From an uncultured Lachnospiraceae bacterium (GTDB lineage: Bacteria > Bacillota > Clostridia > Lachnospirales > Lachnospiraceae): 53,902 nt of DNA. Of this stretch, positions 10,102 to 18,083 are shown in pieces (position 1 is the stretch's first letter; each line of letters begins with the position of its first letter). The notes beneath the pieces were generated by a model. The model did not search any database. It was not told where the DNA came from and saw only the letters and a program-made list of their open reading frames with translations. The stretch is taken from positions 1-53,902 of the forward strand of contig CADACD010000015.1 of NCBI GenBank assembly GCA_902786365.1. The letters run 5' to 3'. Position numbers and translations under genes: made by a program.

Positions 10102-10131
10102 ATTATAACGATTATCCGTTATAATAGTCAA
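10102..10131 (-). promoter_or_regulatory. addBA promoter with internal palindrome
   Basis: On the minus strand -35 TTGACT (10126-10131) and -10 TATAAT (10102-10107) are 18 bases apart. The spacer plus -10 contain a perfect inverted repeat with 9-bp arms: ATTATAACG at 10102-10110 and CGTTATAAT at 10117-10125, with a 6-bp centre. A protein bound here would block RNA polymerase. It does not match the LexA consensus I know for Firmicutes (GAACN4GTTC type). Confidence 0.6.
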
Positions 10132-10229
10132 CATTATTTCTCTCATATAACATTCCAAAAATTTTAGTCATATTCCTGCTCACCCCCGAATATATATAAT
10201 TATAATTAATAAAGGTGAGGCAAGGCAAA

Positions 10230-10970
10230 ATGAGTAAAAATCCAAAAATTGTGGTATTTAAACTGAAAGAATTAATATATACCGGCATATTTATCCTTCT
10301 TGGTATATTACTAATAATCTTACTGGTGTGGATGTTTAAGTCTGGCAAAACCAAAGACACTCCTGCATCAAACACCCCTGTCAATACAAATACAGCAGAC
10401 AATAACAGCTTTAGCGCTGCTTCTGACAATTCAGATATCAGTGCAGCCAACAAAACGACAAACAACGAATCCACCGGAAATTCTTCTGCTAACGAAGGTA
10501 CGACAGGTTCTTCTACAGGCGAAGGAACGACCGGCAATTCTACCACAAATGAAGGTGAAGGAACGACCAGCAATTCTACCACAAATGAAGGTGAAGAAAC
10601 TACCGGCAATAGTGAATCCACTACCAGTTATTCATCAGGCTCTGACACCGAAAAACAGACACATAAAAATACATCTGGAAAAAAATATTCACCGGGTGTA
10701 TATACAACAGCGCTGATGTTAAATAACAGTGCTCTTGAAATAGAAGTCTGTGTTGACTCCACTAAAATCACTTCTATTTCTATTAAAAATATGGATACAG
10801 GAATTAAAACCATGTATCCACTTATTGAAAATTCTATGAAAGACTTGGAGTACCAGATTGTAACATCCCAGTCACTTGAAAATATTACATATACTGATGA
10901 CTGCAAATACACATATCTGATACTGATTGACGGCGTATCCCAGGCATTATCAAAGGCAGAATTAAAATAA
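10230..10970 (+). CDS. Membrane-anchored protein with Ser/Thr-rich linker and FMN-binding-like domain
   Basis: 246-aa surface protein of unknown role. Residues 1-16 are basic, 17-35 form a single strongly hydrophobic segment (signal anchor), and about 40-150 are a low-complexity Ser/Thr/Asn/Glu/Gly linker with near-exact repeats built on TTNEGE. The C-terminal 90 residues form a compact alpha/beta domain that begins with SPGVYTT. It resembles the FMN-binding/RnfG-like domain as I remember it from clostridial proteins, but the flavinylation motif (S/TGAT) is absent. I place the start at the ATG at 10230 because AAGGTGAGG precedes it by about ten bases; an upstream GTG at 10215 falls inside that site. 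The stop codon overlaps the tail of the convergent kinase gene by 9 bp. The domain call is tentative. Confidence 0.72.
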   Translation: MSKNPKIVVFKLKELIYTGIFILLGILLIILLVWMFKSGKTKDTPASNTPVNTNTADNNSFSAASDNSDISAANKTTNNESTGNSSANEGTTGSSTGEGTTGNSTTNEGEGTTSNSTTNEGEETTGNSESTTSYSSGSDTEKQTHKNTSGKKYSPGVYTTALMLNNSALEIEVCVDSTKITSISIKNMDTGIKTMYPLIENSMKDLEYQIVTSQSLENITYTDDCKYTYLILIDGVSQALSKAELK

Positions 10971-11978
10971 TTCAACCTTAATCACAAAGAAATCATCCTC
11001 TATTTCTGCCTTGATATTTCCTTTCATTTTGATGACCATGTCGCGTGCTATAGCCAGCCCCAGACCTGTGGAGTTCTGGCTGCGCGACTTGTCAGCTTTG
11101 TAAAATCGTTCAAACACCCTGTCAATATCTACCTCATCATTTTTAATATAATTTTCTCCTAAATCATTTTTGATAATAATAACAATTCCGTTTTTATTTA
11201 AATTTTTATCTAAATTTATGTTTGAACTTTCTATCAAATTTTCCCCTACAGTTTCATCATGATTTCCTGCCGGACAATGAACCATCTTCAACTCAAATTT
11301 CTCATTTCCATGCTCAATTGAATTTTTAATGATATTCTCAAACACTCTCCTAAAAGCAAGTTTATTAAGCTTCATAGATACAGCCTCATCGGGCACTTCT
11401 ACTTTCGGTTCAATCCCTCTTTTATGAAACACTTCATAAAATTCGATAAGTGTACTGCATAATTCCTTGCACACATCAAACTCTTCATAATCAAATTGAT
11501 ACTCGTCATTCTGTAATTTTACATAGGTAAATAACTGCTCGAGCATTTCCTTTAAGCAGTCAATCCTTTCTTTGATAATCTGTACATATCTTTCGTATTC
11601 TTTCTCATCCTCTGCCTGACCAAGCAGTTCAAAATATCCATTCAAAGAAGTCAGTGGCGTTCTGATATCGTGCGAAATATTGGTAACTATCTCCCTAAGC
11701 TTTAAATCTTTCTCATTAATTTTGATTTTCTCATTCTTAAAATTTTCAAGAAAGTCATTTAAAGTATCCACCAATTCATCAATTTCTTTTGAACCGATAT
11801 CCTTTGTAATCTCAAGATTGGAATTATTTTCATTTAGAAAACGGATTTGGCGACAGATTGATTTCACCTGCCGCTTGTATAAAATTAATGCGATTGTATT
11901 GAAAAATGCAACTGTCATGCTTATCACACAAATTAACTTCAAAAACATATATCTATCCTTCCTGTCGATTAACATCAT
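10962..11978 (-). CDS. Sensor histidine kinase of an ABC-transporter-linked two-component system
   Basis: 338-aa membrane kinase. One clear transmembrane helix lies at residues 11-32, followed by a HAMP-like linker, the dimerisation/phosphoacceptor domain with NISHDIRTPLTSLNGY (phosphorylated His) around residue 105, and an ATPase domain with N-box NIIKNSIEHG and G2 box TGLGLAIA. There is almost no extracellular part, like the intramembrane-sensing kinases that detect antibiotics or peptides through a partner ABC transporter. The ATG overlaps the end of the upstream permease gene by 4 bp (coupling), with AGAAGG just upstream. The likely partner is the response regulator at 14912-15625, separated from it by the three transporter genes. 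Confidence 0.9.
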   Translation of the reverse strand: MMLIDRKDRYMFLKLICVISMTVAFFNTIALILYKRQVKSICRQIRFLNENNSNLEITKDIGSKEIDELVDTLNDFLENFKNEKIKINEKDLKLREIVTNISHDIRTPLTSLNGYFELLGQAEDEKEYERYVQIIKERIDCLKEMLEQLFTYVKLQNDEYQFDYEEFDVCKELCSTLIEFYEVFHKRGIEPKVEVPDEAVSMKLNKLAFRRVFENIIKNSIEHGNEKFELKMVHCPAGNHDETVGENLIESSNINLDKNLNKNGIVIIIKNDLGENYIKNDEVDIDRVFERFYKADKSRSQNSTGLGLAIARDMVIKMKGNIKAEIEDDFFVIKVELF

Positions 11979-12838
11979 ACATCCTTCTTACTAATGACAA
12001 TATTGGCAAGAACCATAAAAATCACCAGCCAGACAATCCCTAATCCAATCGTTTTTAAATGCACATTCATACTGTCACTTGCAGTAATAGAAAGACTTCT
12101 GTGAATAATTAAATATTTCATCATCACATTTGCATTTGCTCCTAATGCACCTTTTGCAAAGACATAAAGAAATACTTCAAACACCCCAAATATCATAAAC
12201 ATACTGATAAGAATTGTGATGACTTTACTCCTTGTCAGATTGGCAAGAAAAATCATCACTGAAGTAATTCCCATAACCAGAACTGCCTGTACTGCAATAT
12301 ATATCAATATATTTTCTACATTTCCAATTTTAGCATCTCCAAAGAAATCTGTAAATTTTATTGTAATAATAAACATCAAAATTCCAATCAGATTTTCAAT
12401 CAAAAATATGATGAAAGTATTGGCAATTTTTGAGACATTCGCATACCATCTGTGTTTTGGTATTGTGATAGTATTTTTGATAAAGCCTGTCGAAAAATCA
12501 TTACATATCAGAACAATCGCCACAAGTGTAACGATAAACACTAAAAATCCTCCATTATACAAAGTCTCTACACATGATAAAAGACTTCCCTTGTTTCGCA
12601 CAGCATCTGCAGTATCTACATGCATCCCCAGATTCATTTTCATATCCTCTTCTTTGTCCTCCATTGATACCATAATTCCTGCAGAACCGGTACGACTGCT
12701 GTTTTCACTGCTGTATTTCAACTGATCCTTAATCTCATAAATCGTCAATCCATTGAGCAATACAAAAAATATTGTAGCAAAAATGAGCATATTACTCTTA
12801 ACACTTTTCAAAAAATCCATCTTAATATAATTCAACAT
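11975..12838 (-). CDS. ABC-2 type permease (second of pair)
   Basis: 287-aa integral membrane protein with about six transmembrane helices: one at 17-36, a long extracellular loop to about 95, then five more. It ends in NIVISKKDV. It is a clear paralogue of the neighbouring permease: both share the N-terminal pattern ML-YIKMDxxK, the FICNDFS-GxIKNTITIP segment before the third helix, and the C-terminal ANI(I/V)-KxD tail. Paired permeases of this kind with one BcrA-type ATPase form exporters that protect against lantibiotics and other cell-envelope peptides. The substrate here is not shown by the sequence. It is translationally coupled to the downstream kinase. Confidence 0.88.
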   Translation of the reverse strand: MLNYIKMDFLKSVKSNMLIFATIFFVLLNGLTIYEIKDQLKYSSENSSRTGSAGIMVSMEDKEEDMKMNLGMHVDTADAVRNKGSLLSCVETLYNGGFLVFIVTLVAIVLICNDFSTGFIKNTITIPKHRWYANVSKIANTFIIFLIENLIGILMFIITIKFTDFFGDAKIGNVENILIYIAVQAVLVMGITSVMIFLANLTRSKVITILISMFMIFGVFEVFLYVFAKGALGANANVMMKYLIIHRSLSITASDSMNVHLKTIGLGIVWLVIFMVLANIVISKKDV

Positions 12839-12936
12839 CTATTATTACCCTTTCCATCACTTTCCATTGTACAGAATCTATCATTGTATCCATAACATGA
12901 TTTCTCCATAAAAATCATATTATGCTTTCGTATTCA

Positions 12937-13788
12937 TTAGTAATCCCTCTTACAGACGATAATATTAGCAAGCGTCATATACACAAACATTGATGCAATT
13001 CCCAAAACCAGCGATTCTTTTAATACTGTATTTGACATTCCCACCATCAGATTTCCCTGTGTAACAGAAATAACCATTTTCATTGCCTTTTCTGTTTTTA
13101 AATCAAATACCTTGTACAATATAAAAACTGCCATTGTTCCGATAAGCTGGCATGCGTAAAATACACTGACAGAAATTCCCAATGCTTTGCTCTGTGTCCA
13201 ATCGCATATCAACAGAAAAAATGCCGTGATTCCAAGATATAATACCATCTCTACTGCAAGATATGGTATCAGACCTTTGAAAGAACCTACTACTCCACTC
13301 CTAAAACAATACTTTATCGCCCACAGATAGGCGATAATCGCAATCAGATTTTGAACCATTAAAATCACCGCTGCTGTCACAAGTTTTGAAATATTTGTAT
13401 ACCATTTATATCTCGGAATGGTAATGGTATTCTTTATGTAACCACAGGAAAAATCGTTACATATAAATATAACAATCGTAATAAGTAACATCAGAACCAT
13501 AATGTTGCTGCCATATGATGCATTTACGAGATTTTTTAGATTGATTCCAAGTTCTACAATCGCAAACCCATCACTTCCAATTCCTGATGTATAAAATGTA
13601 TCATCTGCGTAATGCGTTTCTTCTGCTTCAGCTATGCTTATCTGGGATTTATCAGACAAAACTTCTCTCTCTGCCCATTTTGTATCAACTATCACAAATA
13701 TAATCAAAACTAAAAACACCAGCATACAAACATAGAAAAATTTGCTTTTGAATAATTTATATAAATCCATTTTAATATATTTCAACAT
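12937..13788 (-). CDS. ABC-2 type permease (first of pair)
   Basis: 283-aa membrane protein with about six predicted helices, paralogous to the next gene downstream. The two probably form a heterodimeric channel with the ATPase encoded nine bases upstream. The extracellular loop after helix 1 (about residues 35-80) is acidic and unlike that of its paralogue, so the two subunits may have diverged in ligand contact. AGGAATGAG precedes the ATG. A gap of 98 bases separates it from the second permease and holds no obvious terminator. By context it is assigned to the lantibiotic/bacitracin-protection class; the true substrate is unknown. Confidence 0.88.
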   Translation of the reverse strand: MLKYIKMDLYKLFKSKFFYVCMLVFLVLIIFVIVDTKWAEREVLSDKSQISIAEAEETHYADDTFYTSGIGSDGFAIVELGINLKNLVNASYGSNIMVLMLLITIVIFICNDFSCGYIKNTITIPRYKWYTNISKLVTAAVILMVQNLIAIIAYLWAIKYCFRSGVVGSFKGLIPYLAVEMVLYLGITAFFLLICDWTQSKALGISVSVFYACQLIGTMAVFILYKVFDLKTEKAMKMVISVTQGNLMVGMSNTVLKESLVLGIASMFVYMTLANIIVCKRDY

Positions 13789-13797
13789 ATCTCATTC

Positions 13798-14742
13798 CTA
13801 CCTTCCTGTAATATCAATGAAGTAATCCTCAAGTCCTTCACTGTTGAGTGATATCGAATCTACATCTATATCATTTTTGATAAGAATTTTATTAATTTCT
13901 TTTAATTCATTCAATTTTTCATAGATATGAATTGTATTTTTATCAACAACTTTATAATTACTGATTCCCATCTTTTCTATCACAGTTGAAGCTTTGTCAG
14001 GATTATCTGTCTTTACTTCTATTCTTTCAAGGCATTTTTCTCTTAACTTTTCGCTTGAAATTTCCTCAATCAGTTCCCCATCTTTGACAATTCCATAATG
14101 TGTCACAAGTTTTGACAACTCCTCCAAGATATGACTGGAGATAAGGATTGTGATATTCTTCTCCCGATTCAGTTTGATGAGCAGTTCTCTAATCTCCAAA
14201 ATTCCCTGAGGGTCAAGTCCGTTAATCGGCTCATCAAGAATCAATACATCAGGAGAACCTAAGAGTGCAAGACCAATGCCGAGTCTCTGTTTCATACCGA
14301 GTGAAAACTTTTTGGCGTGTTTTTTTCCGACACTTTCAAGTCCCACCAGTTTTAATATCTCATTGATTTTCTCCTTGTAACCACTGATTCCAAGACAGAT
14401 TGCTTTGCATTTCATATTGTCGTATGCACTCATTCCCGGAAAAACACCCGGATTTTCAATCAACGTTCCAAGCCTTCTGTACGTCATATTTTCTCCTGCA
14501 TTTTCTCCAAAAATCTGTATTTCTCCCTCTGTCGGCCTTGCAAGCCCGCATATCATTCTCATGATAGTTGTTTTACCTGCACCATTTTTCCCAATCAGTC
14601 CGTAGATGGCACCCTTCTTTATATGCATATTCACTCCCTTGACTGCATAACTGCTTTTAAAATTCTTTCCAAATTTCTTTGTGAGATTATTCGTCTCTAT
14701 CACATATTCGATATTTTTATTACTGATAATATCTGACTTCAT
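13798..14742 (-). CDS. ABC transporter ATP-binding protein, BcrA/lantibiotic-protection type
   Basis: 314-aa ATPase. It shows Walker A GKNGAGKTT, the Q-loop region LIENPGVFPGMSAYDN, signature SLGMKQRLG, Walker B VLILDEPINGLDP and the H-loop SSHILEEL. The C-terminal 90 residues form the accessory domain seen in the BcrA/drug-efflux subfamily. I place the start at 14742 because GAGGT lies seven bases upstream; an ATG at 14766 in the same frame has no such site. It powers the two permeases encoded immediately downstream. A strong terminator separates it from the response regulator gene upstream, so the transporter genes probably have their own promoter or depend on readthrough. Confidence 0.93.
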   Translation of the reverse strand: MKSDIISNKNIEYVIETNNLTKKFGKNFKSSYAVKGVNMHIKKGAIYGLIGKNGAGKTTIMRMICGLARPTEGEIQIFGENAGENMTYRRLGTLIENPGVFPGMSAYDNMKCKAICLGISGYKEKINEILKLVGLESVGKKHAKKFSLGMKQRLGIGLALLGSPDVLILDEPINGLDPQGILEIRELLIKLNREKNITILISSHILEELSKLVTHYGIVKDGELIEEISSEKLREKCLERIEVKTDNPDKASTVIEKMGISNYKVVDKNTIHIYEKLNELKEINKILIKNDIDVDSISLNSEGLEDYFIDITGR

Positions 14743-14839
14743 ATTTTTACCTCTTTTCTCTTTCATGACTAAAGATAATACTAAACTTTCCGGTTAAATT
14801 AAACGCAAATAAAAGTTTAAGAAATGGTAAAGAAATGTA

Positions 14840-14879
14840 AAAAGACCACCTCTCACCCAATCGTAAGATGTGGTCTTTT
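14840..14879 (-). terminator. Terminator between response regulator and transporter genes
   Basis: Perfect 10-bp stem AAAAGACCAC (14840-14849) / GTGGTCTTTT (14870-14879) with a 20-base loop. Read on the minus strand it ends in TTTTT. It follows the response regulator gene and precedes the ABC genes. It is symmetric enough to work in either direction. Confidence 0.8.
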
Positions 14880-14911
14880 AATCGATGTTTGTTATATTTG
14901 TGCAATCAAAA

Positions 14912-15625
14912 TCAGCACATTTTAAAACCAATCCCCCATACTGTTTCGATATAATCACGCTTCGTATACTTCTTTATCTTTCCTCTGATATTGCTTATAT
15001 GTACATTGATTGTTTTATCTGCTCCTATGTAATATTCATCCCATGCATAGTCATATATGTCCTGCTTGGTAAATACCTTATTCGGATATGACATTAATAA
15101 CTCCAGTATCTTAAACTCCTGCCTTGTAAGTGAAATCACATTACCGCTCACTTTTACTTCATAATTTTTTTTATTGATTGTAAGCTCTTTATAAGAAATC
15201 AGTGCATCCCCTTCTTTACTGTCAGCTATATTTTCACTATTATCAGTGACATGATCATTTTTTAACCTGCTTCTTCTAAGACACACTGCCACTCGTGCTT
15301 CCAACTCCTTTATCTCAAAAGGCTTTGTAATATAATCATCCGCCCCCATAGCCAGCACATCAACTTTCGTATCAAGTTCATCCTTTGCTGAAACAACAAT
15401 GACGGGTATATCTTCTTTCTCTCTTATCTTACTAAGTACTTCTTCACCGTTTAGTCCCGGAAGCATCAGATCTAATATTAAAAGGTGAAAATTTTCTATA
15501 CGCAGTGCAAGTAATGCCTCTGAACCGGAAAATGCCTGTGTACAGTCATAATTTTTCTTTCTAAGTGCTTCTTTGATAAGATGATTGATATTGACATCAT
15601 CTTCAACAATTAATATTTTTTCCAT
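14912..15625 (-). CDS. OmpR/PhoB-family response regulator
   Basis: 237-aa DNA-binding regulator. The receiver domain (1-120) has acidic residues in VEDDVN, the phosphorylated Asp in LILDLMLPGLNGEE, and the KPFEIKELEARV segment. The C-terminal winged helix (about 140-237) contains SLTRQEFKILELLMSYPNKVFTK-type helices (quoted in part) and VHISNIRGKI. It heads the locus that ends in the sensor kinase at 10962-11978 and most likely activates the ABC genes between them. AAGGAG precedes the ATG. A -10-like TATAAT lies at 15660-15665 without a good -35, which is compatible with an activated promoter. Confidence 0.93.
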   Translation of the reverse strand: MEKILIVEDDVNINHLIKEALRKKNYDCTQAFSGSEALLALRIENFHLLILDLMLPGLNGEEVLSKIREKEDIPVIVVSAKDELDTKVDVLAMGADDYITKPFEIKELEARVAVCLRRSRLKNDHVTDNSENIADSKEGDALISYKELTINKKNYEVKVSGNVISLTRQEFKILELLMSYPNKVFTKQDIYDYAWDEYYIGADKTINVHISNIRGKIKKYTKRDYIETVWGIGFKMC

Positions 15626-15700
15626 TTATTTTCTCCTTAGCTAAATAAGCATGTATATTATTATATCATTCGATTCACCATTTTAAAAGAAAAATATAAA

Positions 15701-15756
15701 TTCTCGCAGGAATCAGCGAAATAAATTATCTTATTCATTCCACTGACCTGCGAGAA
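15701..15756 (-). terminator. Terminator at the end of the spoVA operon
   Basis: Perfect 10-bp stem TTCTCGCAGG (15701-15710) / CCTGCGAGAA (15747-15756), extended inward by CAG/CTG pairing and followed on the minus strand by a T-rich run. It lies 16 bases past the last gene of the spoVA cluster. Confidence 0.7.
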
Positions 15757-15771
15757 GTAACTTTTAAAAAT

Positions 15772-16116
15772 CTAATTATTGTTCACAAACAAAATCAATC
15801 CATGCATTTTTAACATTTTAAAAAACATCGCTGCCCTTTGTTTTGCAAACTCTCTTTCCTCACCAAGTTCCCTCATGATTTCCTCAGCAATATCTCTTAT
15901 GGTTTTATGACCATCGATTTTTTTCCATACAATACTTCCGTACCCGTCTAATTCAAGTTGCCTCTCTTTTGGTTCACTAAAATTTTTTAATCCCATCTTT
16001 TGTACAAATCCTTTTCTTTTTGTATTTATTACAATTCTGTCATTTGCTCCTGTAATCCATAAATTATCATTATTTATCATCGGTATTAAGTCCAAATAGC
16101 TTTTTTTTAACATCAT
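15772..16116 (-). CDS. PqqD-like small protein at the end of the spoVA operon
   Basis: 114-aa protein. Residues 55-105 match the PqqD winged-helix fold as I know it: LDGYGSIVWKKIDGHKTIRD followed by a helix and a hydrophobic final strand (HGLILFV). PqqD-like domains usually bind a leader peptide for a radical-SAM or other maturation enzyme, but no such enzyme or precursor peptide is visible nearby. The ATG at 16116 is chosen because GGAGG lies six bases upstream; the frame also opens at a TTG (16146) without a site. Its position 36 bases after spoVAE and before the operon terminator suggests co-expression in the forespore. Its role in sporulation is an inference. Confidence 0.75.
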   Translation of the reverse strand: MMLKKSYLDLIPMINNDNLWITGANDRIVINTKRKGFVQKMGLKNFSEPKERQLELDGYGSIVWKKIDGHKTIRDIAEEIMRELGEEREFAKQRAAMFFKMLKMHGLILFVNNN

Positions 16117-16152
16117 CCATTTCCTCCATACCTTTGATTTTGACAAAAATGA

Positions 16153-16509
16153 TTACCCTTGCATTTTTGATTTAAAAAACAATGAACCAATAAATCCGAA
16201 AATAAGTGCACCTGATATACCAACTGCACTTGCCTTTAATCCACCCATAAAGATTCCTAAGAGTCCATCACTGTCGACTGCCTCTTTGACACCTTTCATA
16301 AGTGTGTTTCCAAAACCAACTAATGGTACACTGGCTCCTGCTCCCGCAAAATCTATGAACGGCTGGTATATTCCAAAAAATCCCAGAATTGTTCCAATCA
16401 CAACAAGACCTACCATGATTCTTCCCGGCATCAGTTTCGTCTTATCAATAAAAATCTGAACGAATGCACATATCACTCCACCTATCAAAAAAGCCTTTAA
16501 AAGTGCCAT
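16153..16509 (-). CDS. spoVAE: Stage V sporulation protein AE
   Basis: 118-aa membrane protein of the SpoVAEb type with three or four helices. The sequence has the family's glycine-rich segments, including GAGASVPLVGFGNTLMKGV and the GISGALIFGFIGSLFF tail. SpoVA proteins form the inner-membrane channel that imports dipicolinic acid into the forespore and releases it at germination. It is paralogous to SpoVAC, encoded two genes upstream (both carry GGA-SxVP-xGF). The gene lies 38 bases after spoVAD. Only one AE-type gene is present; there is no separate spoVAEa or spoVAF in this operon. The start codon is preceded by AGGAGGATAAG-like sequence. Confidence 0.93.
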   Translation of the reverse strand: MALLKAFLIGGVICAFVQIFIDKTKLMPGRIMVGLVVIGTILGFFGIYQPFIDFAGAGASVPLVGFGNTLMKGVKEAVDSDGLLGIFMGGLKASAVGISGALIFGFIGSLFFKSKMQG

Positions 16510-16547
16510 TTCTTATCCTCCTATTCTTCTACCTGAATTTGCGTTTT

Positions 16548-17594
16548 TTATCTTTCATTAACACCCTCGATTACTACTGCATGAGCAATTCCCGGAACAG
16601 ATTGTCCCTCATTGAAACTAACCGGAGAAAGCATTGCTCCCGTTGGAACAAATAAAACTTTCTTCCACTCATGATTCTTAATCTTATTGAGAATATGACC
16701 GCATAATACAGATGCAGAACAGCCACATCCACTTCCTCCTGCATGTGTATCCTGTTTTTCAGAGTCGAAGATTTCAATTCCACAATCCATATGATTTTTG
16801 CTGATATCAATATCAACTGCATTTAATAAATCAATCAGTATCTTCTGTCCGATATATCCTAAATCGCCTGTGATAATTTTGTCATATTCATTCACAGAAT
16901 ATCCAAAATCAGACAGATTTTTTTGAATTACATCTGCTGCTGCCGGTGCCATACAAGCTCCCATATTCATAGAATCTTTAACACCAAAATCAACAATTTT
17001 TCCGGTCGTTATACCTGTAATTTTGGCTTTGGCATTTTTTTCATTATTTTCATTTCCCTCTCCCAGCACTACTGCACCACAGCCTGTCACAGTCCATGTA
17101 GCGGAATAAGGGCGTTGGTTACCGTATTCAAGCGGAAATCTGAACGTCTTCTCTGCGCTTGCAAAATGACTTGACGCGAGAGAAATGACTTTATCCGCAT
17201 ATCCTCCTGCGATTGTCATTGCACCGAGAGAAAGTGATTCTCCCATAGTAGAACATGCTCCGTACAAACCAAAAAATGGGATTTCAAAATTAAGAAGTCC
17301 AAATGTTGAAGCAATGAGCTGTCCGAGTAAATCTCCTGCAAACATATATCTTATATCTGAACTTAAAAAGCCTGATTTTCTAAGAAGAAGTCTCACTGTC
17401 TTTTCCTGTAATGCACTTTCTGCCTTTTCCCATGTATCACATCCGAATAAATCATCCGCAGAACATTCGTCAAATTCATCTTTTAACGGTCCTTCACTTT
17501 CTTTTGTTCCGCATACACTTGCATATTCAAGAATATAAGGTGCTCTGCCAAACTGAATGCTCTGCTCTCCTAAAGGTTTATTTTTTACGCCCAT
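16548..17594 (-). CDS. spoVAD: Stage V sporulation protein AD
   Basis: 348-aa thiolase-fold protein that binds dipicolinic acid on the outer face of the spore inner membrane and works with the SpoVA channel. It has the family pattern: a glycine-rich YGACSTMGESLSLGAM segment, HAGGSGCGCSA around residue 285, and the C-terminal GAMLSPVSFNEGQSVPGIAHAV. Its length matches the usual 335-350. Its ATG lies inside the last codons of spoVAC (10-bp overlap), and the ribosome binding site GGAGGG is inside spoVAC, so translation is coupled. No signal peptide is present, as is normal for the family. Confidence 0.97.
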   Translation of the reverse strand: MGVKNKPLGEQSIQFGRAPYILEYASVCGTKESEGPLKDEFDECSADDLFGCDTWEKAESALQEKTVRLLLRKSGFLSSDIRYMFAGDLLGQLIASTFGLLNFEIPFFGLYGACSTMGESLSLGAMTIAGGYADKVISLASSHFASAEKTFRFPLEYGNQRPYSATWTVTGCGAVVLGEGNENNEKNAKAKITGITTGKIVDFGVKDSMNMGACMAPAAADVIQKNLSDFGYSVNEYDKIITGDLGYIGQKILIDLLNAVDIDISKNHMDCGIEIFDSEKQDTHAGGSGCGCSASVLCGHILNKIKNHEWKKVLFVPTGAMLSPVSFNEGQSVPGIAHAVVIEGVNER

Positions 17595-18064
17595 GGTCCA
17601 ATCCCTCCAAACAGATAATAAATCAATCCTAATAACGAACTGCTAAGCAGCCCATATAAAATAACCGGTCCGGCAATTGTGAAAATCTTGCATCCAAGCC
17701 CCATTACCATACCTTCCGCTTTAAATTCGGTTGCAGAAGCAGCAATGGAATTAGCAAAACCCGTAATCGGAACAAGTGAGCCCGCTCCACCATATTTTCC
17801 TATCTTAGGATAAATATTTAGTCCTGTAAGAAATGCTGACAATGCTATTAAAACAAGAAGTGTAATAGAATTTGCATGTTCCTGATTCACTCCGTTATTT
17901 TTTAATGCATCTATTATAATCTGTCCCAAAGTACATATTGCACCTCCCACTAAAAAAGCAAAAAACATATTCTTTGCCAGACTTGTCGTTTTAGTGACAT
18001 TTTTCACATAATCATTGTACTGTTTTGAAAGTTCTTCATCATCTTTAACCTGCATTAAAATCAT
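17585..18064 (-). CDS. spoVAC: Stage V sporulation protein AC
   Basis: 159-aa integral membrane protein with about four helices after a cytoplasmic N-terminal stretch of 30 residues. It carries the SpoVAC/AE family core FLVGGAICTLGQ, the GGAGSLVPITGFANS segment and a C-terminal LYGLLSSSLLGLIYYL helix. In Bacillus, SpoVAC acts as a mechanosensitive channel in dipicolinate release. The frame starts with MILMQVKDDEE; the internal Met at position 4 is an alternative start. It is coupled to spoVAD by a 10-bp overlap and follows spoVAB after 19 bases. Confidence 0.96.
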   Translation of the reverse strand: MILMQVKDDEELSKQYNDYVKNVTKTTSLAKNMFFAFLVGGAICTLGQIIIDALKNNGVNQEHANSITLLVLIALSAFLTGLNIYPKIGKYGGAGSLVPITGFANSIAASATEFKAEGMVMGLGCKIFTIAGPVILYGLLSSSLLGLIYYLFGGIGPWA

Positions 18065-18083
18065 ATCTCCCTTCTAAATCATG

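Noticed and set aside
10117-10125. LexA (SOS) box in the addBA promoter
   Set aside because: The palindrome arms ATTATAACG/CGTTATAAT do not fit the GAACN4GTTC-type consensus.
10112-10621. 169-codon minus-strand frame rich in Val, Pro, Ser and Leu
   Set aside because: It is the antisense of the Ser/Thr/Glu repeat linker of the plus-strand surface protein; the repeats make the opposite strand open by chance.
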